Assembly (NCBI RefSeq): GCF_022761125.1
Contig: NZ_JAKWJR010000016.1
Span: 1-63,127, forward strand
Length of the DNA stretch: 63,127 nucleotides
Direction: 5' to 3'
Source: Nocardioides sp. SR21
Lineage (GTDB): Bacteria; Actinomycetota; Actinomycetes; Propionibacteriales; Nocardioidaceae
Shown: positions 44,733 to 53,688 of the stretch, one piece after another
Numbering within the stretch: position 1 is the stretch's first letter
Layout: each line of letters begins with the position of its first letter
Position numbers and translations under genes: made by a program
Notes under the pieces: generated by a model
Databases searched by the model: none
What the model saw: the letters and a program-made list of their open reading frames with translations, nothing else
What the model was told of the DNA's origin: nothing

Positions 44733-46649
44733 TTGCGTCAGTTGAAGAGCGTGCTGCGCACGCCGCTCGGGCTCACCGCGACCCTGCTCACGATCGGCGT
44801 CCTGGTCCTGGCCGTGATCGCGCCGATCCTGTGGACCGACGATGCCGACGCCATCGACACCAGCAACATCCTGGCGCCGCCGTCCGCCGAGCACTGGGCG
44901 GGCACCGACAACCTCGGCCGCGACATCTTCTACCGGACCCTGGTCGCCACCAGGCTCTCCGTCGAGCTGGCGCTGGCCGCGACCGCGATCGCGGTCGTCG
45001 TCGGGCTGCTCCTCGGGACCGCGGCGTTCCTGCTCGGCCGGCGCGGTGGTCGGCTGGTGAACGCCGGCATCAACATCGCAGTCGCTTTCCCGGGCATCCT
45101 GCTCGCACTCTTCTTCGCGGTGATCTTCGGCGTGGGGGCGACGGGCGCGGTGCTGGCGATCGGCATGGCGGGGGCGCCGGCGTTCGGCCGCCTCACCCAG
45201 ACGCTGGTCGCCGGCATCGCCGCTCGTGACTTCGTGGCCGCCGCCCAGGTGGCCGGCGTCGGCCGGCTCCGCATCCTGCTGCGACACGTGCTCCCGAACA
45301 TCGGGGAGCCGCTCGCCGTCAATGCCACCATCAGCGCCGGCGGTGCCCTGCTGGCGTTCGCCGGCCTGTCGTTCCTCGGCCTCGGCGTCCAGCAGCCCAC
45401 GTACGACTGGGGCCGGCTGCTCTTCGACGGCATCTCGTCGATCTACGTGAACCCCTGGGCCGCGCTCGTGCCGGGCTTCGCGGTGATCATCGCCGGGCTC
45501 GCGTTCAACCTGTTCGGTGAGTCCGTCGCCAAGGCTCTCGGCGTCGGCGTGGTCGGCGGCATCCCCAAGCTGCCCTCGGTCGCCGCGCACCTCGACGACG
45601 TCGAGCCGGTCGAGGACACCCGCCACTCCACGGACGACGTGGTCCTCGACGTGCGCAACCTGCGCGTCACGTTCCCCGGCGTCCGCGGCCCGATCCGGCC
45701 GGTGCGCGGCATCTCCTTCGCCGTACGCCGGGGTGAGGCGATCGGCGTCGTGGGGGAGTCGGGGTCCGGCAAGTCCCTGACCGCGCTGGCGATCTCGCGG
45801 CTGGTCGACGACTCGGGCCGCGTCGAGGCGGACCGGCTCGAGCTGCTCGGCGACGACCTGCGCGCCGCGGACTCCAAGGCGCAGCGGCAGATGCTCGGCA
45901 CCTCGTTGGCGATGGTGTTCCAGGATCCGATGACGTCGTTCAACCCGACCCAGCGGATGGGCCGCCAGCTGGCCGAGTCCTCCCGGCACCACCAGGGCCT
46001 GAGCAAGAAGGACGCACTCGAGCGCGCTGTCGACCGGCTGCGCTCGGTGCGGATCACCGAGCCGGAGAAGCGCGCGCACCAGTACCCGCACGAGTTCTCG
46101 GGTGGCATGCGCCAGCGCGCGATGATCGGCATGGGCCTGATGGGCACCCCGGCGCTGATCGTCGCCGACGAGCCGACCACCGCACTCGACGTCACCGTGC
46201 AGCAGCAGGTGCTCGACCTGCTCGCGTCGATCCGCGAGGCCGATGACGTCGCGCTGATCCTGATCAGCCACGACGTCACCGTCGTCGGCGAGGTCTGCGA
46301 CCGCGTGCTGGTGATGTACGCCGGCCGCATCGTCGAGGACCTGCGGGCCGCGGACCTCGCCGCCGCGCAGCACCCCTACACCCGCGCGCTGATGGCCGCC
46401 GTACCGGACATGCACACCGACCTGGACCAGCCGCTCGCGGTGATCCCGGGCCGGCCGGTCGACCCGTCCGACGTGCCCGAGGGCTGCGCGTACGCCGCCC
46501 GTTGCCCGCTGGCCTCGGCGCGCTGCCGCACCGAGGACCCGGCGCTGGTCGCCGACGCCGCCGGCCACCGGGTCGCCTGCTGGCACGCGGGGGAGCCGCT
46601 CCCGCTGGAGATCGAGGATCGCGAGCTCGAGGAGGCCGAGGCGTCATGA
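44733..46649 (+). CDS. fused peptide ABC transporter permease-ATPase (OppC-OppD)
   Basis: A 638-residue fusion. Residues 1 to about 270 are an OppC/DppC permease (DNLGRDIFYRTLVATRLSVEL; coupling loop RDFVAAAQVAGVGRLRIL). After a linker, residues from about 305 form an OppD ATPase: Walker A GESGSGKS (near 340), MVFQDPMTSFNP, signature FSGGMRQRAMI, Walker B LIVADEPTTALD, and the C-terminal OppD-type Cys block (CAYAARCPLASARC) thought to bind an iron-sulfur cluster or metal. One continuous frame joins both. The start is TTG at 44733, 3 bases after the previous stop. Such fusions occur in some actinobacteria. Confidence 0.92.
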   Translation: MRQLKSVLRTPLGLTATLLTIGVLVLAVIAPILWTDDADAIDTSNILAPPSAEHWAGTDNLGRDIFYRTLVATRLSVELALAATAIAVVVGLLLGTAAFLLGRRGGRLVNAGINIAVAFPGILLALFFAVIFGVGATGAVLAIGMAGAPAFGRLTQTLVAGIAARDFVAAAQVAGVGRLRILLRHVLPNIGEPLAVNATISAGGALLAFAGLSFLGLGVQQPTYDWGRLLFDGISSIYVNPWAALVPGFAVIIAGLAFNLFGESVAKALGVGVVGGIPKLPSVAAHLDDVEPVEDTRHSTDDVVLDVRNLRVTFPGVRGPIRPVRGISFAVRRGEAIGVVGESGSGKSLTALAISRLVDDSGRVEADRLELLGDDLRAADSKAQRQMLGTSLAMVFQDPMTSFNPTQRMGRQLAESSRHHQGLSKKDALERAVDRLRSVRITEPEKRAHQYPHEFSGGMRQRAMIGMGLMGTPALIVADEPTTALDVTVQQQVLDLLASIREADDVALILISHDVTVVGEVCDRVLVMYAGRIVEDLRAADLAAAQHPYTRALMAAVPDMHTDLDQPLAVIPGRPVDPSDVPEGCAYAARCPLASARCRTEDPALVADAAGHRVACWHAGEPLPLEIEDRELEEAEAS

Positions 46650-47392
46650 GCGAGCTCCGCTTCGACAACGTCACCGTCCGCTACGGCAGCACCACCGCCG
46701 TGGACGACGTCAGCCTGACCGTCCCGTCCGGCCAGGTGCTGGGCCTGGTGGGGGAGTCCGGCTCCGGCAAGTCCACGCTGGCGCGCGCTGCGGTCGGGCT
46801 CGCCCCGGTCGACTCCGGCACGATCCTGCTCGACGGGAAGCCGGTCCCGACCCGCGGCCGGCGCCGTCCGCTCCAGATGGTGTTCCAGGACCCGTACTCC
46901 TCGCTCGACCCGCGGATGAGCATCGGCGAGAGCGTCGCGGAGGCGATCCCGCCGGGCCTGTCCCGCGCCGAGCGGCGCACCGAGGTCGAGCGGCTGCTCG
47001 AGCTCGTGCACCTCGACCCCGACCGGCTCGCGATGCGGCCGGCCGCCCTGTCCGGCGGCCAGCGCCAGCGCGTCGCGCTCGCCCGAGCCCTCGCCGGCAA
47101 GCCGGAGGTGATCGTCGCCGACGAGATCACCTCGGCCCTCGACGTCTCCATCCAGGGAGCCGTCCTCAACCTGGTGCGCGAGCTCCAGCGCGAGCTCGGC
47201 CTCACGATCCTCTTCATCTCGCACAACCTCGCCGTCGTCCGCTACGTGGCATCCCACGTCGCGGTCATGCACCACGGCCGGATCGTCGAGCAGGGCCCCA
47301 CCGGGCACGTGCTCTCCGATCCCGACCACGACTACACCCGCACACTGCTCGCCGCCGTACCCGGGCAGAGCCAATCCAAGGGGAGCCTCTGA
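46646..47392 (+). CDS. peptide ABC transporter ATPase (OppF/DppF type)
   Basis: A 248-residue ABC ATPase with Walker A GESGSGKST, MVFQDPYSSLDPRM, signature LSGGQRQRVAL and Walker B VIVADEITSALD. It pairs with the ATPase half of the fused protein to drive import. It is slightly short: the usual C-terminal Opp extension with Cys residues is absent, ending soon after RTLLAAVPG. The ATG overlaps the previous stop (ATGA), and its own stop overlaps the next start (TGATG). Confidence 0.92.
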   Translation: MSELRFDNVTVRYGSTTAVDDVSLTVPSGQVLGLVGESGSGKSTLARAAVGLAPVDSGTILLDGKPVPTRGRRRPLQMVFQDPYSSLDPRMSIGESVAEAIPPGLSRAERRTEVERLLELVHLDPDRLAMRPAALSGGQRQRVALARALAGKPEVIVADEITSALDVSIQGAVLNLVRELQRELGLTILFISHNLAVVRYVASHVAVMHHGRIVEQGPTGHVLSDPDHDYTRTLLAAVPGQSQSKGSL

Positions 47393-48777
47393 TGACCACG
47401 TCCAACCTCGACCTCGCCCACTGGCAGGAGCGCCTCGACGAGCTCGCCGAGAAGCACAAGGTGCCCGGCGCGCAGCTCGGCATCCTCGCCGGCGACGAGA
47501 TCGTCGAGGTCGCGACCGGCACGCTGAACAAGCGGACCGGCCAGCCGGCCACGAAGGACTCGGTCTTCCAGATCGGCTCGATCAGCAAGGTCTGGACGGC
47601 GACCGTCGTCATGCAGCTCGTCGACCAGGGCAAGGTCGCGCTCGACACCCCGGTCGTCGAGGTGATCCCCGAGCTCCAGCTCTCCGAACCCGACGTGACG
47701 AAGCAGCTGACGATCTGGCACCTGCTGACGCACACCAGCGGCATCGACGGCGACGTGTTCACCGACACCGGCCGCGGCGACGACAACCTCGAGAAGTACG
47801 CCGCGCTGCTCGCCGATGTCGCCCAGAACCACCCGCTGGGCGCCACCTGGTCCTACTGCAACTCCGGCTGGTCGCTGCTCGGCCGCGTGATCGAGAAGCT
47901 CACCGACAAGACGTGGGACCAGGCGATGAAGGACATGCTCTTCACGCCACTCGGACTGGACAGCACCTGCACGCTCGCCGAGGAGGCGATCCTGTTCGGC
48001 GCCGCGGTCGGCCACGTCGAGGCGAACGGCGAGCAGGTGCCCACGCCCGTCTGGGACCTGCCGCGCTCGACCGGCCCCGCCGGTCTGATCAAGTCGACGA
48101 CCCGCGACGTGCTCGGCTTCGCGAAGCTGCACCTGGACGGCGGCCTCGCGCCCGACGGCATCCGGGTGCTGTCGGCGGAGTCCGTCGACGCGATGGCGCA
48201 GCACCACGCGGACCTGCCCGACAAGTACATCCTCGGCGACTCCTGGGGCCTCGGCTGGATCCGCTTCGGCTGGAACGGGTCGCGGCTGATCGGCCACGAC
48301 GGCAACACCCTCGGTCAGGCCGGCTTCCTGCGGATCCTCCCGGAGACTGCCGACAACGGGGCAGTCGCAGTGGCGCTGCTCTGCAACGGCGGCAACACCC
48401 GCGACCTCTACCAGGACCTCTACCGCGAGATCTTCTGGGACGTCGCCGGCGTCGAGATGTCGCAGCCGTTCGCCCCGCCGGCCGAGCCGGTCGAGGTCGA
48501 CGTCGCGCCGTACGTCGGCACCTACGCCCGCTCGTCGGTGCGCATGGAGGTCTTCGTGGGCGACGACGGCCCGACCCTGCGGACCACGGTCCTCGGCCCC
48601 CTCGCCGAGATGGTCCCGGACCCGGTCGACGAGTACCCGCTCGTCCCGGTCGGCCCCGCGCTGTTCGCGGTGAAGCCGCCGGAGGCGGAGACCTGGGCGC
48701 CGGTCACGTTCTACGAGCTGCCGACCGGCGAGCGCTACGTCCACTTCGGCGTGCGCGCCACCCCGCGGGTGGACTGA
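47392..48777 (+). CDS. beta-lactamase-fold serine hydrolase (second)
   Basis: A 461-residue paralogue of the 40672 protein. SISK is at 63-66 and YCN at 155-157, the same positions as in the first copy, and the third motif HDGNT occurs near 299. A C-terminal lipocalin-like domain (YVGTYARSSVRM) completes it. No signal peptide is seen. It is translationally coupled to the ATPase gene before it and the M20 gene after it. It probably cleaves peptides or amides brought in by the transporter; retention of two copies suggests different specificities. Confidence 0.88.
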   Translation: MTTSNLDLAHWQERLDELAEKHKVPGAQLGILAGDEIVEVATGTLNKRTGQPATKDSVFQIGSISKVWTATVVMQLVDQGKVALDTPVVEVIPELQLSEPDVTKQLTIWHLLTHTSGIDGDVFTDTGRGDDNLEKYAALLADVAQNHPLGATWSYCNSGWSLLGRVIEKLTDKTWDQAMKDMLFTPLGLDSTCTLAEEAILFGAAVGHVEANGEQVPTPVWDLPRSTGPAGLIKSTTRDVLGFAKLHLDGGLAPDGIRVLSAESVDAMAQHHADLPDKYILGDSWGLGWIRFGWNGSRLIGHDGNTLGQAGFLRILPETADNGAVAVALLCNGGNTRDLYQDLYREIFWDVAGVEMSQPFAPPAEPVEVDVAPYVGTYARSSVRMEVFVGDDGPTLRTTVLGPLAEMVPDPVDEYPLVPVGPALFAVKPPEAETWAPVTFYELPTGERYVHFGVRATPRVD

Positions 48778-49919
48778 TGGACCTGTCCCTGCTGCTCGCC
48801 GACCTGCGCGAGCTGGTCGAGTGCGAGTCGCCCTCGGCCGACCACGAGGCGGTGGCTCGCTCCGCCGAGGTGGTCGCGCGGGTCGGGAGCGCCCGCCTCG
48901 GCGTCGAGCCGGAGCGGATCGTCCTCGACGGCGTCACGCACCTGCTGTGGCGGCTGGGGGACGGGCCTGCCCGCGTCCTGGTGCTCGGCCACCACGACAC
49001 GGTCTGGCCGATGGGCTCGCTGGCGACGCACCCGTTCTCGGTCGAGGACGGCGTGCTGCGCGGCCCCGGCTGCTTCGACATGAAGGCCGGCCTGGTGATG
49101 GCGTTCCACGCGGTCGCCTCGCTCGACGACACCGACGGCGTCACGATCCTGGTGACCGGCGACGAGGAGCTCGGCTCGCCGACCTCGCGTGCGCTGATCG
49201 AGGACGAGGCCCGCGGTCTCGACGCCGCGCTGGTGCTCGAGGCGTCCGCTGACGGAGGCCTGCTCAAGACCGAGCGCAAGGGTGTCTCCCTGTACGACGT
49301 GCGGTTGGTGGGCCGCGCCGCGCACGCCGGGCTGGAGCCCGAGCGCGGGGTCAACGCGACCGTCGAGCTCGCGCACCAGGTGCTGGACGTCGCGGCGCTG
49401 GGCCGCCACGACCTCGGCACCACCGTGACGCCGACCGCGTCCGGCACCGGGACCACCACCAACACCGTGCCCGCGAGCGGCTCGTTCGCGGTCGACGTGC
49501 GCGTGCGCACCATCGCCGAGCAGGAGCGCGTGGACGCCGCGATGCAGTCGCTGCGCCCGGCGCTCCCCGGTGCGGAGATCGAGATCCACGGCGGCCCGAA
49601 CCGGCCGCCGCTCGAGGCCGCGGCCTCGGCCGCGCTGTACGAGCGCATCGGCCGGCTCGCCGTACGTCTCGGCCAGCCGGTGCCCGGCTCCGCGGCCGTC
49701 GGTGGCGCGTCGGACGGCAACTTCACCGCCGGCGTCGGCACGCCCACGCTGGACGGCCTCGGCGCGGTTGGCGGCGGCGCGCACGCGGCCACCGAACACG
49801 TGCTGGTCGAGGAGCTCCCGGGCCGCACCCTGCTGCTCGCGGCCCTCGTCGCGGACCTGCTCGCCGACCAGTCCTCGGCGACGAACGTGCCTCAACCGAC
49901 TGGTGCGCAGCGACCATGA
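48777..49919 (+). CDS. M20-family amidohydrolase, candidate N-succinyl/acyl-L-amino-acid deacylase
   Basis: A 380-residue zinc peptidase of the M20/ArgE/CPG2 group. Metal ligands are visible in LVLGHHDTVWP (His, Asp), GCFDMKAG (Asp), TGDEELGS (Glu-Glu) and a late His in GGAHAATEHVLVEE; the dimer/lid domain lies at about 175-280. It hydrolyses an amide next to a free carboxylate. In Geobacillus, M20 enzymes next to a GNAT and an N-succinylamino-acid racemase are L-desuccinylases, and the same trio occurs here. It overlaps both neighbours by 1-4 bases. Confidence 0.88.
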   Translation: MDLSLLLADLRELVECESPSADHEAVARSAEVVARVGSARLGVEPERIVLDGVTHLLWRLGDGPARVLVLGHHDTVWPMGSLATHPFSVEDGVLRGPGCFDMKAGLVMAFHAVASLDDTDGVTILVTGDEELGSPTSRALIEDEARGLDAALVLEASADGGLLKTERKGVSLYDVRLVGRAAHAGLEPERGVNATVELAHQVLDVAALGRHDLGTTVTPTASGTGTTTNTVPASGSFAVDVRVRTIAEQERVDAAMQSLRPALPGAEIEIHGGPNRPPLEAAASAALYERIGRLAVRLGQPVPGSAAVGGASDGNFTAGVGTPTLDGLGAVGGGAHAATEHVLVEELPGRTLLLAALVADLLADQSSATNVPQPTGAQRP

Positions 49920-50848
49920 CGCGCCAGGAGAACCGCACCAGCATGGGTGTCGTGAGCAACCTGACCACCCCCCGCGTCGAGGGCGACCTCGACCGCGCCG
50001 TCCAGGCCGCCGACGCCGCCGCGCTCGCGGCCGGGGTGTCGGTGCGCGAGGTCACCGACCTCGCCGAGCTGAACGCCGTCGTCCAGCTGTACGCGACCAT
50101 CTGGGGCCGCGGCGGCAACCCGCCGGTGAGCATCGAGCTGCTGCGCGCGTTCACCAAGGCCGGCAACTACGTCGGTGGTGCGTACGACGAGGACGGCACC
50201 CTGGTCGGTGCGTGCGTCGGCTTCTTCCACGCCCCGTCGGAGGACGCGCTGCACAGCCACATCGCGGGCGTCTCGTCGCGGGGGATGGGCCGGCACGTGG
50301 GCTTCGCGCTCAAGCTGCACCAGCGCGCGTGGGCGCTGCTGCGCGGCGTCTCCGAGATCGCCTGGACGTTCGACCCGCTGGTCAGCCGCAACGCCTACTT
50401 CAACGTGGTCAAGCTCGGCGCCCGACCGGTGGAGTACCTGCCGAACTTCTACGGCCCGATGCTCGACACCATCAACGGCCAGGACGACTCCGACCGGCTG
50501 CTGATCAAGTGGCGGCTGCTCGACCCCGCGGTCGTCGTCGCCTGCGACGGCGGCAGCACCCCGTCGCACGTCGCCGACGAGCTCGCCGCCGGCGGCGCCG
50601 TCGCGCTCGGCGTCTCGGCCGACGGCCGGCCGGCCCCCGGGCGGCTCGACGCCGCCACCTCGCTCGTCGCCGTGCCGCCGGACATCGCGGCGCTGCGCCT
50701 CTCCGACCCCGCGCTCGCCCAGCAGTGGCGGGTCGCCGTACGCGACGTCCTCACCGAGCTGGTCGCCGACGGCGCCCGGATCAGCGGGTTCGACCGCGAC
50801 GGTTGGTACGTCGTCCGCCGGACCCCTGTGAGTGGAGTGCCTTCATGA
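49916..50848 (+). CDS. GNAT acyltransferase, candidate succinyl-CoA:D-amino-acid N-succinyltransferase
   Basis: A 310-residue acyltransferase of the COG3375-like GNAT group: VREVTDLAELNAVVQLYATIW, the acyl-CoA region GACVGFFHAP ... HSHIAGVSSRGMGRHVGFALK, and FDPLVSRNAYFNVVKLGA. This group is found beside N-succinylamino-acid racemases, where it acylates D-amino acids. The ATG overlaps the M20 stop (ATGA) and its stop overlaps the racemase start. The acyl donor and substrate here are inferred from context. Confidence 0.82.
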   Translation: MTRQENRTSMGVVSNLTTPRVEGDLDRAVQAADAAALAAGVSVREVTDLAELNAVVQLYATIWGRGGNPPVSIELLRAFTKAGNYVGGAYDEDGTLVGACVGFFHAPSEDALHSHIAGVSSRGMGRHVGFALKLHQRAWALLRGVSEIAWTFDPLVSRNAYFNVVKLGARPVEYLPNFYGPMLDTINGQDDSDRLLIKWRLLDPAVVVACDGGSTPSHVADELAAGGAVALGVSADGRPAPGRLDAATSLVAVPPDIAALRLSDPALAQQWRVAVRDVLTELVADGARISGFDRDGWYVVRRTPVSGVPS

Positions 50849-51954
50849 AGTTGACCGGAGTCGAGCTCCGTCGCGTCTCGATGCCGCTGGTGTCGCCGTT
50901 CCGGACGTCGTTCGGGACCCAGACCGCCCGCGAGCTGATGCTGCTGCGGATCGTCACCGACGAGGCCGAGGGCTGGGGCGAGTGCGTCGCGATGGCCGAC
51001 CCGCTCTACTCGTCCGAGTACAACGACGCCGCCGCCGACGTGCTGCGCCGCTTCTTCGTGCCGGCGCTCGCCGCCGCGGGCCCGCTCGACGCGCACCGGG
51101 TCGCGCAGGTGCTGCACCCGTTCAAGGGCCACCGGATGGCCAAGTCCGCGCTGGAGATGGGCGTCCTCGACGCCGAGCTGCGCACCCAGGGTCGTTCGTT
51201 CGCGCGCGAGCTCGGCGCCGTCCACGAGCGGGTGCCGTGCGGTGTGTCGGTCGGCATCATGGACAGCATCCCGGCGCTGCTCGACGCGGTCGGCGGCTAC
51301 CTCGACGAGGGCTACGTCCGGATCAAGCTCAAGATCGAGCCCGGCTGGGACGTCGAGCCGGTCCGCGCGGTCCGGGAGGCGTACGGCGACGACGTGCTGC
51401 TCCAGGTCGACGCGAACACGGCGTACACGCTCGCCGACGCGCGCCACCTCGCGAAGCTGGACCCGTTCGACCTGCTGCTGATCGAGCAGCCGCTCGAGGA
51501 GGAGGACGTGCTCGGCCACGCCGACCTCGCGAAGCTGATCAGGACCCCGGTGTGCCTCGACGAGTCGATCGTCTCGGCCCAGGCCGCGGCGGCCGCGATC
51601 CGGCTCGGTGCGACGTCGATCGTGAACATCAAGCCGGGCCGTGTCGGCGGCTACCTCGAGGCCCGCAAGATCCACGACGTGTGCGTCGCGAACGGCGTCC
51701 CGGTCTGGTGCGGCGGCATGCTCGAGACCGGCCTCGGCCGGGCCGCGAACGTCGCGCTGGCGGCGCTGCCGGGCTTCACGCTGCCGGGCGACACCTCCGG
51801 CTCGGGGCGGTACTACGCGGCCGACATCACCGAGCCGTTCGTCCTCGCCGACGGTCACCTGGAGGTGCCGACCGGCCCCGGCCTCGGTGTGTCCGTGGTG
51901 CAGGACCGGCTCGACGAGGTGACCACCTCGGCCGAGTGGCTGCCGCTGTCGTAA
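50845..51954 (+). CDS. enolase-superfamily N-succinylamino-acid racemase / o-succinylbenzoate synthase-like
   Basis: A 369-residue member of the OSBS/NSAR family. The acid-base Lys pair is K-x-K in VRIKLKIEPGWD and the second Lys in SIVNIKPGRVGG; Mg2+ ligands are in VDANTAY (Asp), IEQPL (Glu) and CLDESIV (Asp). The family includes menaquinone MenC and NSAR, often both activities in one protein. No other men gene is nearby, while a GNAT and an M20 deacylase are coupled to it, which favours N-succinylamino-acid racemisation. It is the last gene of the operon. Confidence 0.88.
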   Translation: MKLTGVELRRVSMPLVSPFRTSFGTQTARELMLLRIVTDEAEGWGECVAMADPLYSSEYNDAAADVLRRFFVPALAAAGPLDAHRVAQVLHPFKGHRMAKSALEMGVLDAELRTQGRSFARELGAVHERVPCGVSVGIMDSIPALLDAVGGYLDEGYVRIKLKIEPGWDVEPVRAVREAYGDDVLLQVDANTAYTLADARHLAKLDPFDLLLIEQPLEEEDVLGHADLAKLIRTPVCLDESIVSAQAAAAAIRLGATSIVNIKPGRVGGYLEARKIHDVCVANGVPVWCGGMLETGLGRAANVALAALPGFTLPGDTSGSGRYYAADITEPFVLADGHLEVPTGPGLGVSVVQDRLDEVTTSAEWLPLS

Positions 51955-52026
51955 GAGACGAACGCGGCGCCTGATCTGGTGGTCGCCGACGAAGTAGGCT
52001 GGCACGGTCCCGCCTACCGTCGGAGT

Positions 52027-53688
52027 GTGCTGACCGCCATGACCCAGGCCCCGAACTCGCGGCCGCGCGCCAGTCTCGGCCGGGTCCTCGACGACCTCGG
52101 GGCCACCCTGCTCGACCTGGTGCACGGCGATCCGGAGCGCGCGGAGGACATCGGCGGCGTGGTCATCCACGACCCGGTCGACGCCCCGGTGCTGCCACGC
52201 GACGCGTTGGTCCTCGGTGTCGGCGTCGACGAGCCCGAGCGGGTCGTCGAGCTGCTCGTCGAGCTCGGCCAGCAGGACGCCGCCGGTCTGGTGCTGCGCG
52301 CTCCGGTCCAGCTGACGCCCGAGGTCCGCTCGGCCGCCGACCACGCCGGCGTGGCGCTGCTCGGCCTCAGCCGCGGCGCGCCCTGGGCGCACCTGGCCGC
52401 GATGCTGCGCTCCCTGCTCGCCGAGGGCGACGTCGGCGTCGCCGAGCCCGAGTCGCTGGGCGGGCTCCCGTCCGGTGACCTGTTCGCTGTCGCCAACGCG
52501 ATCGCCTCCCTGCTGGACGCGCCGATCACCATCGAGGACCGCAGCTCGCGCGTCCTCGCCTTCTCCGGCCGCCAGGACGAGGCCGACCCGTCCCGCGTCG
52601 AGACCATCCTGGGCCGCCAGGTGCCCGAGCGGTACTCCCGGATCCTCAACGAGCGTGGGGTGTTCCGCGACCTGCACCGCACCGACCGCCCCATCTTCAT
52701 CGAGCCGGCAGGCGAGGGGACCGACGCCTTCTCGATGCCGCGCGTGGCCGTCGCGGTGCGCGCCGGCGACGAGGTGCTCGGCTCGATCTGGGCCGCGGTC
52801 CCCGGCCCGCTCAGCGAGGAGCGCACCGAGGCGCTCTGCGACGCGGCCAAGCTGGTCGCGCTGCACCTGCTCCGCGTGCGCGCCGGCGCCGACGTACAAC
52901 GCCGGCTGCGCGCCGACCTGCTGAGCTCCGCGCTCGAGGGTGGCGCCGGCGGACGCGAGGCGCTGGAGCGGCTCGGTCTCGCCGGCCAGCCGCTGCTGGT
53001 CCTCGGCGTCGCGGTCTCCGAAGCCGACGACGAGGGCGGCGACGGCGCCGCTTCCGAGCACGAGCGGCAGCGGTTGAGCGACGCGTTCGCCATGCACCTC
53101 AGCGCGGTCCACCCGCGCTCCGCGGCCGCCTTGGTCGGTGGCGTCACCTACGGCCTGGTGCCGGTCGCCGGCCCCGCCGAGGACGGCGAGGAGCGCGCGG
53201 TCCGGATCGCCCACGACTTCCTCGACCGGGTGGGGGACCGGCACCGGCCGGTGCTCGGCATCGGCCCGGTCGCCCACGACCTCGCCGGGCTCGCGTTCTC
53301 CCGGGCCAGCACCGACCGCGCGCTGCGGGTGCTCCGCGGGAGCCGCGGCGAGCGTCGGGTCGCGCGCCTCTCCGACATCCAGGTCGAGGCGCTGATGCTC
53401 GAGCTGCGCGACATGGTCGCCGCCCGCGGCGACAAGCCGACCGGCTCGCTGGCGAAGCTGATGGAGTACGACCGCCAGCACAACAGCTTCCTCGTGCAGA
53501 CGCTGCAGGCGTGGCTGGACGCGTTCGGCGACGTGATCGCGGCGTCCGAGGCGCTCTACGTGCACCCCAACACGTTCCGCTACCGGCTGCGCCGGGTCGC
53601 GGAGGTAGGCGAGATCAACCTCGGCGACCCCGAGGCGCGCTTCGTCGCGATGCTGCAGCTGCGGGTGTTGACGCCACCCGCACCGTGA
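52027..53688 (+). CDS. PucR-family transcriptional regulator
   Basis: A 553-residue regulator. The N-terminal PucR-type domain (about 10-130) is followed by a GGDEF-like/GAF-like middle and the C-terminal PucR helix-turn-helix (LQAWLDAFGDVIAASEALYVHPNTFRYRLRRV split across about 505-540). PucR proteins control purine, amino-acid and nitrogen catabolism. It follows the racemase gene by 72 bases. The GTG at 52027 is chosen because TACCGT lies 6 bases upstream, the same arrangement as before the operon's first gene. Stop codons of this and the convergent next gene directly abut. Confidence 0.87.
   Translation: MLTAMTQAPNSRPRASLGRVLDDLGATLLDLVHGDPERAEDIGGVVIHDPVDAPVLPRDALVLGVGVDEPERVVELLVELGQQDAAGLVLRAPVQLTPEVRSAADHAGVALLGLSRGAPWAHLAAMLRSLLAEGDVGVAEPESLGGLPSGDLFAVANAIASLLDAPITIEDRSSRVLAFSGRQDEADPSRVETILGRQVPERYSRILNERGVFRDLHRTDRPIFIEPAGEGTDAFSMPRVAVAVRAGDEVLGSIWAAVPGPLSEERTEALCDAAKLVALHLLRVRAGADVQRRLRADLLSSALEGGAGGREALERLGLAGQPLLVLGVAVSEADDEGGDGAASEHERQRLSDAFAMHLSAVHPRSAAALVGGVTYGLVPVAGPAEDGEERAVRIAHDFLDRVGDRHRPVLGIGPVAHDLAGLAFSRASTDRALRVLRGSRGERRVARLSDIQVEALMLELRDMVAARGDKPTGSLAKLMEYDRQHNSFLVQTLQAWLDAFGDVIAASEALYVHPNTFRYRLRRVAEVGEINLGDPEARFVAMLQLRVLTPPAP

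Noticed and set aside
43671..46586. A 971-codon minus-strand frame opposite the peptide transporter genes
   Set aside because: Low-complexity Asp/Arg/His-rich shadow of well-supported transporter genes.
49570..51954. A long plus-strand frame joining the M20 region to the racemase
   Set aside because: Its first half is an out-of-frame reading of the M20 and GNAT genes; the real racemase starts at ATG 50845, coupled to the GNAT stop.
50845..51954. menC assignment to menaquinone synthesis
   Set aside because: The family allows it, but no other men gene is nearby and the coupled GNAT and M20 genes point to N-acylamino-acid racemisation.
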